From NCBI GenBank assembly GCA_020852865.1, contig JADYZZ010000038.1, positions 1 to 64,000 on the forward strand: a stretch of 64,000 nt of DNA, read 5' to 3'. Position 1 is the stretch's first letter. Each line of letters starts with the position of its first letter. This document shows, in pieces, positions 19,199 through 28,364 of the stretch. The translations under genes and the position numbers were made by a program. Below the pieces are notes generated by a model. The model was not told the origin of the DNA. It worked only from the letters and a program-made list of their open reading frames with translations, and searched no databases. The DNA is from Rubrivivax sp. (lineage in GTDB: Bacteria; Pseudomonadota; Gammaproteobacteria; Burkholderiales; Burkholderiaceae_C).

Positions 19199-20505
19199 AG
19201 CGCCTCCCTGCGCTTGATCTCGCGTTCGATCTCCTCCTGCGTCTCGCCCCACTGGCGCACGAAGTGGCGCCGCGTCGCCTCGAACAGCGCGGCTCCGGTG
19301 GCGAGCACGAAGACGGCGCCGAACCAGCTGTCCAGCCTGGCGGTGTCGAGCGTGGCGCCGGCAAGGTGCAGCTGCGGGCCGAGCGAGGCGTTCAGCTGCA
19401 GGTGGTAGACCATCTCGACCAGCGCGCCGCCGCCGGCCAGCATCGCCAGCACGCAGCCGCCGAGCGCGAGGTAGGCACCCCAGGTGCGGCCGAGCTTGCC
19501 GAAGGCGGCCAGCCGCAGGTTCATCATGATCAGGCTGGCGATGCCGCCCGGCGCGTACATCACCATCACGAGGAACACCAGGCCCAGGTACAGCAGCCAG
19601 GCCGGCGTCAGCTCCGACAGCAGCACCAGCGCCACCACCATCAGCACCGCGCCGATGATCGGGCCGAAGAAGAACGTCGCGCCGCCCAGGAAGACGAACA
19701 GCAGGTAGGCGCCCGAGCGCGCCGCGCCCACGACCTCGGCGGTGACGATCTCGAAGTTGAGCGCACCCAGCCCGCCGGCGATGCCGGCGAAGAACCCCGA
19801 GACCATGAACGCCAGGTAGCGCACGCGCTGCGCGCTGTAGCCGATGAACTCGACGCGCTCGGGGTTGTCGCGCACGGCGTTGAGCATGCGCCCGAGCGGC
19901 GTGCGCGTGAAGGCGAACAGCGCTGCCGTGCTCGCGAAGCAGTAAGCGGCCACGAGGTAGTAGAGCTGGATCTGCGGCCCGAAGGTGATGCCGAGGAAGG
20001 GCCGCCCGGCGGTGCGGTTGCCGCTCACGCCGCCCTCGCCGCCGAAGAACTCGGGCACCATCAGCGACATCGACCAGACCAGCTCGCCGATGCCCAGCGT
20101 GATCATCGCGAATGTCGTGCCCGCCTTCTTGGTCGTGACGTAGCCCAGGAGCGACGCGAAGAACAGGCCGCCCAGACCCCCGGCCAGCGGCACCAGGCTC
20201 ACCGGCAGCCAGATCTTCCCGGCCGCCAGCGCGTTGAGCGTGTGGATCGCGAGGAAGGCGCCCAGCCCGCTGTACACGGCGTGGCCGAAGCTCAGCATGC
20301 CGCCCTGGCCGAGCAGCACGTTGTAGGCCAGGCAGGCGACGATGCCGATCGCGATCTGCGCCAGCATCGATTGCATGAAGCTGCTCGTCCACAGCAGCGG
20401 CGCCAGCGCCAGCGCCAGCGCGTACAGCCCCCAGACCAGCCAGCGTCCGACGTTCCAGGGCCGGAAGTGGTAGTGCGGCCGGCCCTCGTGCACGCGCGTG
20501 GCCAT
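19195..20505 (-). CDS. livM: Branched-chain amino acid ABC transporter permease LivM
   Basis: This 436-aa inner-membrane permease has about ten hydrophobic segments and the LivM-type loop LLGQGGMLSFGHAVYSGLGA near residue 70. FVFLGGATFFFGPIIGA lies in a later helix. The C-terminal 60 residues are charged (EEIEREIKRREAL) and cytosolic. I chose the ATG at 20505 because GGGAGG lies about 10 nt upstream; the open frame further upstream is not family-like. Confidence 0.94.
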   Translation of the reverse strand: MATRVHEGRPHYHFRPWNVGRWLVWGLYALALALAPLLWTSSFMQSMLAQIAIGIVACLAYNVLLGQGGMLSFGHAVYSGLGAFLAIHTLNALAAGKIWLPVSLVPLAGGLGGLFFASLLGYVTTKKAGTTFAMITLGIGELVWSMSLMVPEFFGGEGGVSGNRTAGRPFLGITFGPQIQLYYLVAAYCFASTAALFAFTRTPLGRMLNAVRDNPERVEFIGYSAQRVRYLAFMVSGFFAGIAGGLGALNFEIVTAEVVGAARSGAYLLFVFLGGATFFFGPIIGAVLMVVALVLLSELTPAWLLYLGLVFLVMVMYAPGGIASLIMMNLRLAAFGKLGRTWGAYLALGGCVLAMLAGGGALVEMVYHLQLNASLGPQLHLAGATLDTARLDSWFGAVFVLATGAALFEATRRHFVRQWGETQEEIEREIKRREAL

Positions 20506-20595
20506 CGGCTCAGCCCTCCCGGCCGGGCCGTCGCGGAACGCGACGGCTCTTCGGCTGGCATTCGCCAAGAAGCGGCTCTTGTGTCATGTCCGGCC

Positions 20596-21630
20596 TCAGC
20601 CGTCCCGCGTTCCCAGCAGGCCGCGCGGCCTGAAGATCAGCATCAGCACGAGCAGCAGATACGGCAGGATCGGCGCCACCTGTGACAGCGTGAGCTTGAG
20701 CAGCGAGTTGCCCGCGGCCGAGGCCGGCAGCCGGATGCCGAGCGCGCCCAGCGTGCCGCCCACCGAGTAGTCGAGCGCGACGGCGAAGGTCTGCACGATG
20801 CCGATCAGCAGCGAGGCGAGGAAGGCGCCGCCGAGCGAGCCCATGCCGCCGACGACGACCACGACGAAGATGATGCTGCCCACCGTGGCCGCCATCGCCG
20901 GCTCGGTGACGAAAGTGCTGCCGCCCACCACGCCGGCGAGTGCGGCGAGCGCCGAGCCGGCACCGAACACCAGCATGAACACGCGCGGCACGTTGTGGCC
21001 CAGCGCCTCGACCATCTCCGGGTGCGTGAGCGCGCTCTGGATCACGAGTCCGATGCGCGAGCGCGTGAGCAGCAGCCACAGCGCCAGCAGCATCGCCACC
21101 GCCACCAGCATGAGGAAGCCGCGCGTGGCCGGAAACGGCGAGCACACCACGCGCACGGCCGCGTCGGCCGCCTGGCACAGCGCCGGCGCCGCCGCGCCGG
21201 CCACGACGCGCAGGCCGTCAGCCGACGAGTTGACGAGCGTGAAGGCGGGCCCGCGCAGCGCCTCGGGCGGCAGGAACTCCACCGCCGTGCGGCCCCAGAT
21301 CAGTTGCACCAGCTCGAGCACCACGTACGAAAGGCCGAAGGTGACGAGCAGCTCGGGCACCTGGCCGAAGCGGTGCACCCGGCGCAGCGCGTAGCGCTCG
21401 AACAGCGCGCCGAGCAGCCCGACGACGAGCGGCGCCAGCACCAGCGCCGGCCAGAAGCCCACCACCTTGGCCAGGCTGTAGGCGACGTAGGCGCCCACCA
21501 TGTAGAAGCTCGCGTGCGCGAAGTTCAGCACGCCCATCATGCTGAAGATCAGCGTCAGGCCCGAGCTCAGCAGGAACAGCAGCAGCCCGTAGCTCAGGCC
21601 GTTGAGCATCGAGACGGTGAAGAACTCCAT
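20596..21630 (-). CDS. livH: Branched-chain amino acid ABC transporter permease LivH
   Basis: This 344-aa permease starts FFTVSMLNGLSYGLLLFLLS and has the family segments VLNFAHASFYMVGAYVAY and GGMGSLGGAFLASLLIG. A periplasmic insert near residues 128-160, containing two Cys (ALCQAADAAVRVVCS), is longer than in E. coli LivH and may form a disulfide; this is inference. It follows the binding-protein gene after an internal terminator and precedes livM by 90 nt. Confidence 0.94.
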   Translation of the reverse strand: MEFFTVSMLNGLSYGLLLFLLSSGLTLIFSMMGVLNFAHASFYMVGAYVAYSLAKVVGFWPALVLAPLVVGLLGALFERYALRRVHRFGQVPELLVTFGLSYVVLELVQLIWGRTAVEFLPPEALRGPAFTLVNSSADGLRVVAGAAAPALCQAADAAVRVVCSPFPATRGFLMLVAVAMLLALWLLLTRSRIGLVIQSALTHPEMVEALGHNVPRVFMLVFGAGSALAALAGVVGGSTFVTEPAMAATVGSIIFVVVVVGGMGSLGGAFLASLLIGIVQTFAVALDYSVGGTLGALGIRLPASAAGNSLLKLTLSQVAPILPYLLLVLMLIFRPRGLLGTRDG

Positions 21631-21666
21631 CGTGCGCGCATTGTCGCCAGCACCGCACCGGACGAG

Positions 21667-21704
21667 AAAACGGGGCCCGGGCGGCTTGCTGCCGTCGGGC
21701 CCCG
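21667..21704 (-). terminator. Intrinsic terminator after the Liv binding-protein gene
   Basis: On the minus strand a 9-bp stem, CGGGGCCCG (21704-21696) and CGGGCCCCG (21679-21671), with further pairing of the inner GGC/GCC bases, is followed by TTTT (21670-21667). It lies between the binding-protein stop and livH. Partial termination here would explain the usual excess of binding protein over permease. Confidence 0.8.
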
Positions 21705-21721
21705 CCGGGCGGCGGCGCCGA

Positions 21722-22981
21722 TCAGGGCCGCTTCATCTGGCAGCTCGTCGGGGTGCTCGAGACGTAGTTCGGGAACTCGCGCACCGGCACCAGCGTCATG
21801 CCCGTGTTCTCGGGGCTGTACGGGTACTTGGCGTCGGCCTTCTGCCACACCGTCATGTACAGCGGCTGCTGGAGCTGGTGGTCGGTCTTGCGCATCTCGA
21901 CCTCACCGTTGAAGCTCTTCCACTTCAGGCCCTCGAGAGCGTGCGCCACCTTGAGCGGGTCGGTGCTCCGGGCCTGCGCCATCGCCAGGCCCAGCGCCTC
22001 GTAGATGCGGATCGTGGCCGCGGTGTAGAAGTCGTCGTTGTACTTCTGCTTGAACTCCTTCATCCACGCGTCCATCTGCCCGCCCATGTTGTAGTGGTTG
22101 TAGGCGATCTGGTAGACGCGGCCGGCGCCGTTCGTGCCCATCGCCGTGGGCGTGCCGGTGACGCCGGCGTAGTAGGTGTAGAACTTGCCCGTGTAGCCGC
22201 CTTCGTTGGCCGCCTTGATGAGCAGCGTCAGGTCCGAGCCCCAGTTGCCGGTGACCACGGTATCGGCGCCCGAGGCCTTGATCTTGGCGATGTAGGGCGC
22301 GAAGTCGCGCACCTGCGCCAGCGGGTGCAGGTCCTCGCCGACGATCTTGACGTCGGGGCGCTTGCGCGCCAGGTTCTCCTTGGTGAAGGCGGCGACCTGG
22401 TGGCCGTGCGAGTAGTTCTGGTTGAGCAGGTAGACCTTCTGGATGTCCTTCTGGTCCTTCATGTAGGTGGTCATGGCCTCGATCTTCATCGAGGTGTCGG
22501 CGTCGAAGCGAAAGTGCCAGAAGCTGCACTTGCTGTTCGTGAGGTCGGGGTCGACCGCGGCGTCGTTGAAGTAGAGGACTTCCTTGCCCGGGTTGCGCTC
22601 GTTGTGCTTGTTGATGGCGTCGACCAGCGCCAGCGCCACCGACGAGCCGTTGCCCTGGATGACGTAGCGCACGCCCTGGTCGATGGCCGACTTGAGCGCG
22701 TTCAGGCTCTCGGCCGGGCTCAGCTTGTTGTCGATGAAGCTGATCTCGAACTTGACGCCGGCCGGGTTGCTGGCGCTGAACTTCTCGGCGAAGAACTCGT
22801 AGCCCTTGCGCTGGCTGATGCCGACGGAGCCGAGCAGGCCCGACAGCGGATCGATGCGCACGATCTTCACGACCTGGCCCTGCAGCGGCTTGGCCTGCGC
22901 GAAGGCGGCGCTCGGGGCGAGCGCGGCGGCCGCGACGAGGCTCAGGGTGAAGAGGCGGCGCGTGGTCTGGGGCTGCGGCAT
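21722..22981 (-). CDS. livK: Periplasmic branched-chain amino acid-type binding protein
   Basis: This 419-aa substrate-binding protein is the first gene of the liv operon. It has a Sec signal peptide (RRLFTLSLVAAAALAPSAAFA, cleavage after AFA). The mature part is a type I periplasmic-binding fold beginning VVKIVRIDPLSGLLGSVGIS. Its ligand could be a branched-chain amino acid or another small amide or organic acid. GGAG lies 11 nt before the ATG at 22981. The open frame further upstream is not coding. Confidence 0.92.
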   Translation of the reverse strand: MPQPQTTRRLFTLSLVAAAALAPSAAFAQAKPLQGQVVKIVRIDPLSGLLGSVGISQRKGYEFFAEKFSASNPAGVKFEISFIDNKLSPAESLNALKSAIDQGVRYVIQGNGSSVALALVDAINKHNERNPGKEVLYFNDAAVDPDLTNSKCSFWHFRFDADTSMKIEAMTTYMKDQKDIQKVYLLNQNYSHGHQVAAFTKENLARKRPDVKIVGEDLHPLAQVRDFAPYIAKIKASGADTVVTGNWGSDLTLLIKAANEGGYTGKFYTYYAGVTGTPTAMGTNGAGRVYQIAYNHYNMGGQMDAWMKEFKQKYNDDFYTAATIRIYEALGLAMAQARSTDPLKVAHALEGLKWKSFNGEVEMRKTDHQLQQPLYMTVWQKADAKYPYSPENTGMTLVPVREFPNYVSSTPTSCQMKRP

Positions 22982-23144
22982 GAATGGATCTCCAAGGACG
23001 GAATTGAGCGGCGGAAGGTAACGGAACTGCCCGCATCCGGCTTCAGGGAATAACCCGGAACCCGGGCGCGGCGCCGGGGCCGGGGCCGGCGTACGGCATG
23101 CCCCCACCGCGGCGAGGCGGCCGGCAGCGCCGGACAATGCGCGC

Positions 23145-24656
23145 ATGAACGCCCCCGAGCCCGAGCTGCACCGCCTCGCTGCAGCACGAGGCGCACCGCG
23201 CTGGGCCGAGCGGCCCTGGTTCGCCACGCTCGGCGCGCCCCTTGCCCGCCCGGTGGCGCCGCTCGGCCTGCCCGCCCCGCATTGGGTCGTGCGCAACGGC
23301 AGCCTCGCTGCCGAGCTGGGTCTGGCCGACTGGCTGCAAGGCGACGCGGCGCTGCAGCTGCTGGCCGGCAACGCCCAGCCTCGCGGCGGCACCTGGGCCA
23401 CGGTCTACTCCGGCCATCAGTTCGGCGTCTGGGCCGGCCAGCTCGGCGACGGCCGCGCGCTCTTGCTGGGCGAGATCGAGACCGCACAGGGCCCGTTCGA
23501 GCTGCAGATCAAGGGCGCCGGCCGCACGCCGTATTCGCGCATGGGCGACGGCCGCGCCGTGCTGCGCTCGTCGATCCGCGAGTACCTGTGCTCGGAGGCG
23601 ATGGCCGGCCTGGGGATCCCGACCACGCGCGCCCTGGCGCTCGTGGGTTCGCCGCTGGCGGTGCGGCGCGAGGAGATCGAGAGCGCCGCCGTCGTCACGC
23701 GCGTCGCGCCGAGCTTCCTGCGCTTCGGGCACTTCGAGCATTTCGCGCACAGCGAACCCGACACGGCGGCACTGCGCGCGCTGGCGGACGCTGCGATCGC
23801 GCGCTTCTTTGCGGCGCTGGCCGGCGGGCCTCGTCCGTACGAAGCGCTGCTGGCCGAAGTGGCGCGGCGCACGGCACACCTCTTGGCGCAATGGCAGGCG
23901 GTGGGCTTCTGCCACGGCGTGATGAACACCGACAACATGTCGCTGCTCGGGCTGACGATCGATTACGGTCCGTTCGGCTTCCTCGACGCCTTCGAGCCGG
24001 GCCATGTCTGCAACCACTCCGACAGCGAGGGCCGCTACGCCTGGGCCCGCCAGCCCGGGGTCGCGCTGTGGAACCTGCATGCCCTGGCCTATGCGCTGGC
24101 GCCGCTCGTCGGCGGCCCCGAGCAGGCGCGCGCCGCACTCGAGGGCTACGAGAGCGCCTTCGGCGACGCGTTCGGTGCGGCGCTCGCCGCCAAGCTCGGC
24201 CTGCGTGCGCTGGCCGGCTGCGAGGAGCAGGATCGGACGCTCGCCGACGACCTGCTGCAGCGCATGGCGGCCGACCGCGCCGACTTCAGCATCACCTTCC
24301 GAAGGCTGGCGGGCTTCGTCAGCGCCCCCGACGCCGCCAACGAGGCGCTGCGCGATCTCTTCGTCGACCGCGCGGCCTTCGATGCCTGGGCGCGGCGCTA
24401 CGCCGAGCGGCTGCGTGCCGAGTCCAGCATCGACGCCGAGCGCGGCGCACGCATGTGCCGCGTCAACCCGAAGTACGTGCTGCGCAACCACCTTGCCGAG
24501 ACGGCGATCCGGCGCGCGCGGGCGGGCGACTTCGCCGAAGTGCAGCGCCTGGCGCGCCTGCTCGAGCGCCCGTACGACGAGCAGCCCGAGCACGAGGCCG
24601 ACGCCGGCTTCGCACCCGAGTGGGCGGCGTCGCTCGAAGTGTCCTGTTCGTCTTGA
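23145..24656 (+). CDS. selO: Protein adenylyltransferase SelO (YdiU family)
   Basis: This 503-aa pseudokinase-fold enzyme AMPylates proteins and is linked to redox stress. Conserved blocks are [54 protein letters not shown] (catalytic and metal residues) and DYGPFGFLD. The protein ends in CSS; eukaryotic SelO has selenocysteine near this point and bacterial forms usually have Cys. The length is normal. It is followed 9 nt later by bolA, so they probably form an operon. Confidence 0.96.
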   Translation: MNAPEPELHRLAAARGAPRWAERPWFATLGAPLARPVAPLGLPAPHWVVRNGSLAAELGLADWLQGDAALQLLAGNAQPRGGTWATVYSGHQFGVWAGQLGDGRALLLGEIETAQGPFELQIKGAGRTPYSRMGDGRAVLRSSIREYLCSEAMAGLGIPTTRALALVGSPLAVRREEIESAAVVTRVAPSFLRFGHFEHFAHSEPDTAALRALADAAIARFFAALAGGPRPYEALLAEVARRTAHLLAQWQAVGFCHGVMNTDNMSLLGLTIDYGPFGFLDAFEPGHVCNHSDSEGRYAWARQPGVALWNLHALAYALAPLVGGPEQARAALEGYESAFGDAFGAALAAKLGLRALAGCEEQDRTLADDLLQRMAADRADFSITFRRLAGFVSAPDAANEALRDLFVDRAAFDAWARRYAERLRAESSIDAERGARMCRVNPKYVLRNHLAETAIRRARAGDFAEVQRLARLLERPYDEQPEHEADAGFAPEWAASLEVSCSS

Positions 24657-24665
24657 AGGCGGCTC

Positions 24666-24947
24666 GTGTCCTCCGCACCCGCGAACCTTTCGGCCGAACG
24701 CATCGAGGCGCTGCTGCGCGCCGCGCTCGAGCCCACGGCGCTCGAGGTCGAGGACGACAGCCGGCGCCATGCCGGCCACGCCGGAGCGCGCGAAGGCCGC
24801 CACTACACGGTGCGCGTCGCCAGCGCGCGCTTCCGCGGCCTGGCGCCGCTGGCGCGGCATCGCCTCGTGTATGATGCCCTCGGCCCTCTGGCCCCCCAGG
24901 GCGTGCATGCCCTGGCCATCGTGGCGCGGTTGCCCGAAGAAGCCTGA
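24666..24947 (+). CDS. bolA: BolA-family protein
   Basis: This 93-aa protein has the BolA KH-like fold, with ALEVEDDSRRHAGHAG (loop that contributes iron-sulfur ligands with monothiol glutaredoxins), HYTVRVASARFRGL and the C-terminal GVHALAI motif with the conserved His. BolA-type proteins act in iron-sulfur trafficking or as regulators. The start is GTG. It closely follows selO. Confidence 0.93.
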   Translation: MSSAPANLSAERIEALLRAALEPTALEVEDDSRRHAGHAGAREGRHYTVRVASARFRGLAPLARHRLVYDALGPLAPQGVHALAIVARLPEEA

Positions 24948-25052
24948 GCCGGCCCTGGCGGCGCCTTGCAGCGCCGCTGCCGCCCCGGCCCTGCCGCCAC
25001 GGCGTGCGGCCCCCTCGCCTCCCCAGTCCTCGTCCAGCCACCTGACCTCGCC

Positions 25053-25856
25053 ATGATGCCGAAGACCCTCGTCGCGTTCGCGGCCGCCGCCGCGCTCTCG
25101 CTGCCCCTTGCCGCCACGGCCCAGAACATCGCCATCGTCAACGGCAAGCCCGTGCCCAAGGCGCGCGTCGACATGCTGATCAAGCAGGCGCAGCGCGCCG
25201 GCCAGCAGCTGCCGCCCGAGGTGCAGCAGCAGGCGCGCGACCAGGTCGTGCTGCGCGAGATCTTCGCGCAGGAGGCCGAGCGCCGCGGCATCCCGGCCAG
25301 CGCCGACTTCCAGGAGCAGATGAAGCTCGCGCGCGAGAGCATCCTGATCCGCGAGCTGTTCGAGGACTTCAAGAAGAAGAACCCCGTCACCGACGCCGAG
25401 GCGCAGGCCGAGTACGACAAGTTCAAGGCCCAGGCCAGCGGCACCGAGTACCGCGCCCGCCACATCCTCGTCGAGAAGGAGGACGACGCCAGGAAGCTCG
25501 CCGCCGAGCTCGAGGGCGGCGCCAGCTTCGAGGAACTGGCCAAGAAGAACTCCAAGGACACCGGCTCGGCCGAGAACGGCGGCCTGCTCGACTTCGCCAA
25601 GCCCGACGCCTACGTGCCCGAGTTCGGCCAGGCCCTGGCCAAGCTGAAGAAGGGCGAGATGACCAAGGAGCCGGTGAAGACGCAGTTCGGCTGGCACATC
25701 ATCAAGCTCGAGGACACGCGGCCGGCGGCCTTCCCTTCGTTCGACGACGTCAAGGCGCAGATCAAGCAGCGCCTCGAGCAGGTCAAGCTGCAGAAGTACC
25801 AGGAAGACCTGCGCGCCAAGGCCAAGACCGACTACAAGTTCGCCGCCCAGCCGTAA
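25053..25856 (+). CDS. Periplasmic parvulin-type peptidyl-prolyl isomerase
   Basis: This 267-aa protein has a signal peptide (TLVAFAAAAALSLPLAATAQ), an N-terminal SurA/PrsA-like helical region and one parvulin domain (about residues 130-225). Landmarks are YRARHILVEKEDDA, FEELAKKNSKD, GGLLDF and TQFGWHIIKLED. It should catalyse proline isomerisation and chaperone secreted proteins. Two adjacent ATGs (25053, 25056) are possible starts. A strong terminator follows. Confidence 0.93.
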   Translation: MMPKTLVAFAAAAALSLPLAATAQNIAIVNGKPVPKARVDMLIKQAQRAGQQLPPEVQQQARDQVVLREIFAQEAERRGIPASADFQEQMKLARESILIRELFEDFKKKNPVTDAEAQAEYDKFKAQASGTEYRARHILVEKEDDARKLAAELEGGASFEELAKKNSKDTGSAENGGLLDFAKPDAYVPEFGQALAKLKKGEMTKEPVKTQFGWHIIKLEDTRPAAFPSFDDVKAQIKQRLEQVKLQKYQEDLRAKAKTDYKFAAQP

Positions 25857-25873
25857 GTGCCGCTGCCGCAGCT

Positions 25874-25908
25874 GCAGCGAGGGCCGCGCGTGCGGCCCTC
25901 GCTGCTTT
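25874..25908 (+). terminator. Rho-independent terminator after the PPIase gene
   Basis: A perfect 14-bp stem, GCAGCGAGGGCCGC (25874-25887) with its complement (25892-25905), a 4-nt loop and TTT follow the stop codon by 17 nt. Confidence 0.92.
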
Positions 25909-25971
25909 GCGGAGTGCGCTGCGGCGGCCCTGGACGCGCGGTCGCGCGGGCGGCGCGCGTCGCCCGGGCCG

Positions 25972-26952
25972 CTACGGCAGCAGCACGGTGCAGCCGGTGG
26001 TGCGGCGCGCCTCGAGCGCGCGATGCGCCTCGGCGGCTTCGGCCAGCGCAAAGCGCTGGTCGATGCGGATCTTCACCTGGCCGCCCTGCACCACGGCGAA
26101 CAGGTCGTCGGCCATCGCCTGCGTCGCCTCGCGCGTGGCGATGTGCGTGAACAGCGTCTGCCGCGTCACGTAGAGCGAGCGCACGGCAAGGATGCCCGGC
26201 GCGAAGGGCGGCACCGGCCCCGAGGCGTTGCCGAAGCTCGCCATCAGCCCGAACGGCCGCAGGCACTCTAGGCTGCCGGCCCAGGTGTCCTTGCCCACCG
26301 AGTCGTAGACCACCTTGACGCCGGCGCCGCCGGTGATCTTGCGCACGCGCGCGACGAAGTCCTCCTGCGTGTAGTCGATCGCATGCGCAGCACCGTGCTC
26401 GAGCGCGAGCGCGCATTTGCGCGCCCCGCCGGCGGTGCCGATGAGGCGCAGCCCGCGCGCGCGCGCCCACTGGCAGGCGATCAGCCCGACGCCGCCGGCC
26501 GCTGCGTGAAAGAGCACGAAGTCGCCCGGCTCGAGCCCCTCCACCGGCCGCACGCGCTCGAGCAGATACTGCGCGGTCAGGCCCTTGAGCATCATCGCCG
26601 CGCCGGTATCGAAGGCGATCGCCTCGGGCAGCCGCACCACGTTGCGCGCCGGCATCACGCGCCGTTCGCTGTAGGCGCCGGGTGAGTTGCTCGCGTACGC
26701 GGCGCGGTCGCCCGGGGCGAGGTGCGTGACGCCCTCGCCCACCGCCTCGACGATGCCGGCGCCCTCCATCCCCAGCACGAGCGGCAGCGGATTGGGGTAC
26801 AGACCCGTGCGCTGATAGACGTCGATGAAGTTCACGCCGCAGGCCCGATGGCGGATGCGGATCTCGCCCGGTCCGGGTTCACCCGTCTCGAGTTCGACGA
26901 GCTTCATCTGCTCGGGGCCGCCGTGGGCGGTGATCTGGATGGCCTTGGACAT
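25972..26952 (-). CDS. qor: NADPH:quinone oxidoreductase (zinc-free MDR family)
   Basis: This 326-aa protein is a quinone reductase of the medium-chain dehydrogenase family. It has no zinc-ligand cysteines. The N terminus (KAIQITAHGGPEQMKLVELE), CGVNFIDVYQRTGLYP and the Rossmann motif AAAGGVGLIACQWAR are typical of QOR1 enzymes, which reduce quinones with NADPH. The ATG at 26952 gives the normal length; the frame stays open upstream without coding character. Confidence 0.94.
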   Translation of the reverse strand: MSKAIQITAHGGPEQMKLVELETGEPGPGEIRIRHRACGVNFIDVYQRTGLYPNPLPLVLGMEGAGIVEAVGEGVTHLAPGDRAAYASNSPGAYSERRVMPARNVVRLPEAIAFDTGAAMMLKGLTAQYLLERVRPVEGLEPGDFVLFHAAAGGVGLIACQWARARGLRLIGTAGGARKCALALEHGAAHAIDYTQEDFVARVRKITGGAGVKVVYDSVGKDTWAGSLECLRPFGLMASFGNASGPVPPFAPGILAVRSLYVTRQTLFTHIATREATQAMADDLFAVVQGGQVKIRIDQRFALAEAAEAHRALEARRTTGCTVLLP

Positions 26953-27063
26953 GCGCGGCTCCTGCTGACTGTATCCGGCTGGCCGCGAGGTTACGCGATG
27001 CCCGGCGGCCACGCCGCGGCCGGGGCCCGGCCACACGTGGCAAGATCGCCCACGTCCACAACG

Positions 27064-27369
27064 ATGAAGAAGCTGCTGCAGGCTCCCAACCTCGCGCTCG
27101 CCACGCTCTGGGCCGACCAGTTGCGGGCGGCCGGCATCGCCACCAGTGTGCAGCGCGCCTACGCCAGCAGCATCGCCGGGGAGATCCCGCCCGATCAGGC
27201 GCTGCCCGAGGTTTGGGTGGACGAAGACGCCGACCAGGCGCGCGCCGCGGCCCTGCTGGCCGAGTGGCGACGCCGGCCCGAGCGACGCTGGGCCTGCCCA
27301 CGCTGCCACGAGATCGTCGAGGGGCCGTTCGAGCTGTGCTGGAACTGCGGCGCGCCCGAGCCGCCCTGA
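27064..27369 (+). CDS. DUF2007-like small protein with zinc ribbon
   Basis: This 101-aa protein has an N-terminal DUF2007-like domain (KKLLQAPNLALATLWADQLR, residues 2-70), a small fold called a putative signal transducer. The C-terminal zinc ribbon is CPRCHEIVEGPFELCWNCG, four Cys in CxxC...CxxC. Function is unknown. It precedes a transporter gene by 28 nt on the same strand. Confidence 0.85.
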   Translation: MKKLLQAPNLALATLWADQLRAAGIATSVQRAYASSIAGEIPPDQALPEVWVDEDADQARAAALLAEWRRRPERRWACPRCHEIVEGPFELCWNCGAPEPP

Positions 27370-27397
27370 ACGCAAGCGGCCACGCAACGACGAAGTC

Positions 27398-28318
27398 ATG
27401 AGGATCACGCCGCGACTGGCCCTGCTGCTGACGCTGCCGCCGCTGCTGTGGGCCGGCAACGCCGTGGTCGGCCGGTTGATGGTGGGCCAGGTGCCGCCGC
27501 TCACGCTGAATTTCATCCGCTGGGTGATCACCGGACTCATGCTGCTGCCGCTGGGCTGGCGCGGGCTGCGGCCGCCGGGCGCGCTCGTGCGCCGCTGGCC
27601 CTACCTGATGGCGCTGGGCGTACTCGGCGTCGGTCTGTACAACTCGCTGCAGTACCTGGCCCTGGTGACCTCGACGCCGATCAACGTGACGCTGGTGGCC
27701 TCGAGCCTGCCGGTATGGATGCTGGGGGTGGGCATGCTGCTGCACGGCGAGCAGCCCACGCGCGGCCAGCTCGCCGGCGCGCTGCTCGGCGTGGTGGGGG
27801 TGGCGGTCGTCATCGCGCGCGGCTCGCTCGCCGCCTTGCTCGCGGTGCAGTTCGTTGCGGGCGACCTCTTCATGCTGGCGGCCGTCGTCGGCTGGGCCTT
27901 CTACAGCTGGCTGCTCGTGCGCCCGCCGGCTCACATGCGCGGCACCGAGCGGCCGCCCTGGGGCTGGGCCGAGATCCTGCTCGTGCAGATCGTGTTCGGC
28001 CTGGCCGCGAGCGGCTTGCTGTCGGCCGGCGAGCAACTCGCCGGTGCGGCGCCGATCCGCTGGAGCTGGGGCGTGGCCGCCGCGCTGGTCTACGTCACGC
28101 TCGGCGCCTCGCTCGTCGCCTATCGCTGCTGGGGCGTCGGCGTGGCCGAAGGCGGCCCGGCGCTGGCGGCCTTCTTCAGCAACCTCACGCCGCTCTTCGC
28201 GGCGCTGCTGTCGGCCCTGGTGCTCGGGCAGGCGCCGCAGTGGCACCACGCGCTCGCCTTCGCGCTCATCGTCGGCGGCATCGTGCTCGGGATGCGGGCC
28301 AGGGCGGTGCGCGCCTGA
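27398..28318 (+). CDS. EamA/DMT-family membrane transporter
   Basis: This 306-aa protein has about ten transmembrane helices in two EamA repeats. LLWAGNAVVGRLMVGQVPP and FIRWVITGLMLLPLG are typical of the first repeat and FFSNLTPLFAALLSAL of the second. Members export amino acids or metabolites; the substrate cannot be told. It lies 28 nt after the DUF2007 gene. Confidence 0.92.
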   Translation: MRITPRLALLLTLPPLLWAGNAVVGRLMVGQVPPLTLNFIRWVITGLMLLPLGWRGLRPPGALVRRWPYLMALGVLGVGLYNSLQYLALVTSTPINVTLVASSLPVWMLGVGMLLHGEQPTRGQLAGALLGVVGVAVVIARGSLAALLAVQFVAGDLFMLAAVVGWAFYSWLLVRPPAHMRGTERPPWGWAEILLVQIVFGLAASGLLSAGEQLAGAAPIRWSWGVAAALVYVTLGASLVAYRCWGVGVAEGGPALAAFFSNLTPLFAALLSALVLGQAPQWHHALAFALIVGGIVLGMRARAVRA

Positions 28319-28364
28319 GCACCGGCGGCCGGCGCCAACGGGCCGCTGACGCCCGCGCCGCCTG

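Noticed and set aside
23145..24656. Functional link between SelO and the Fic protein because both may AMPylate
   Set aside because: They are 14 kb apart in separate operons and SelO is a common housekeeping gene.
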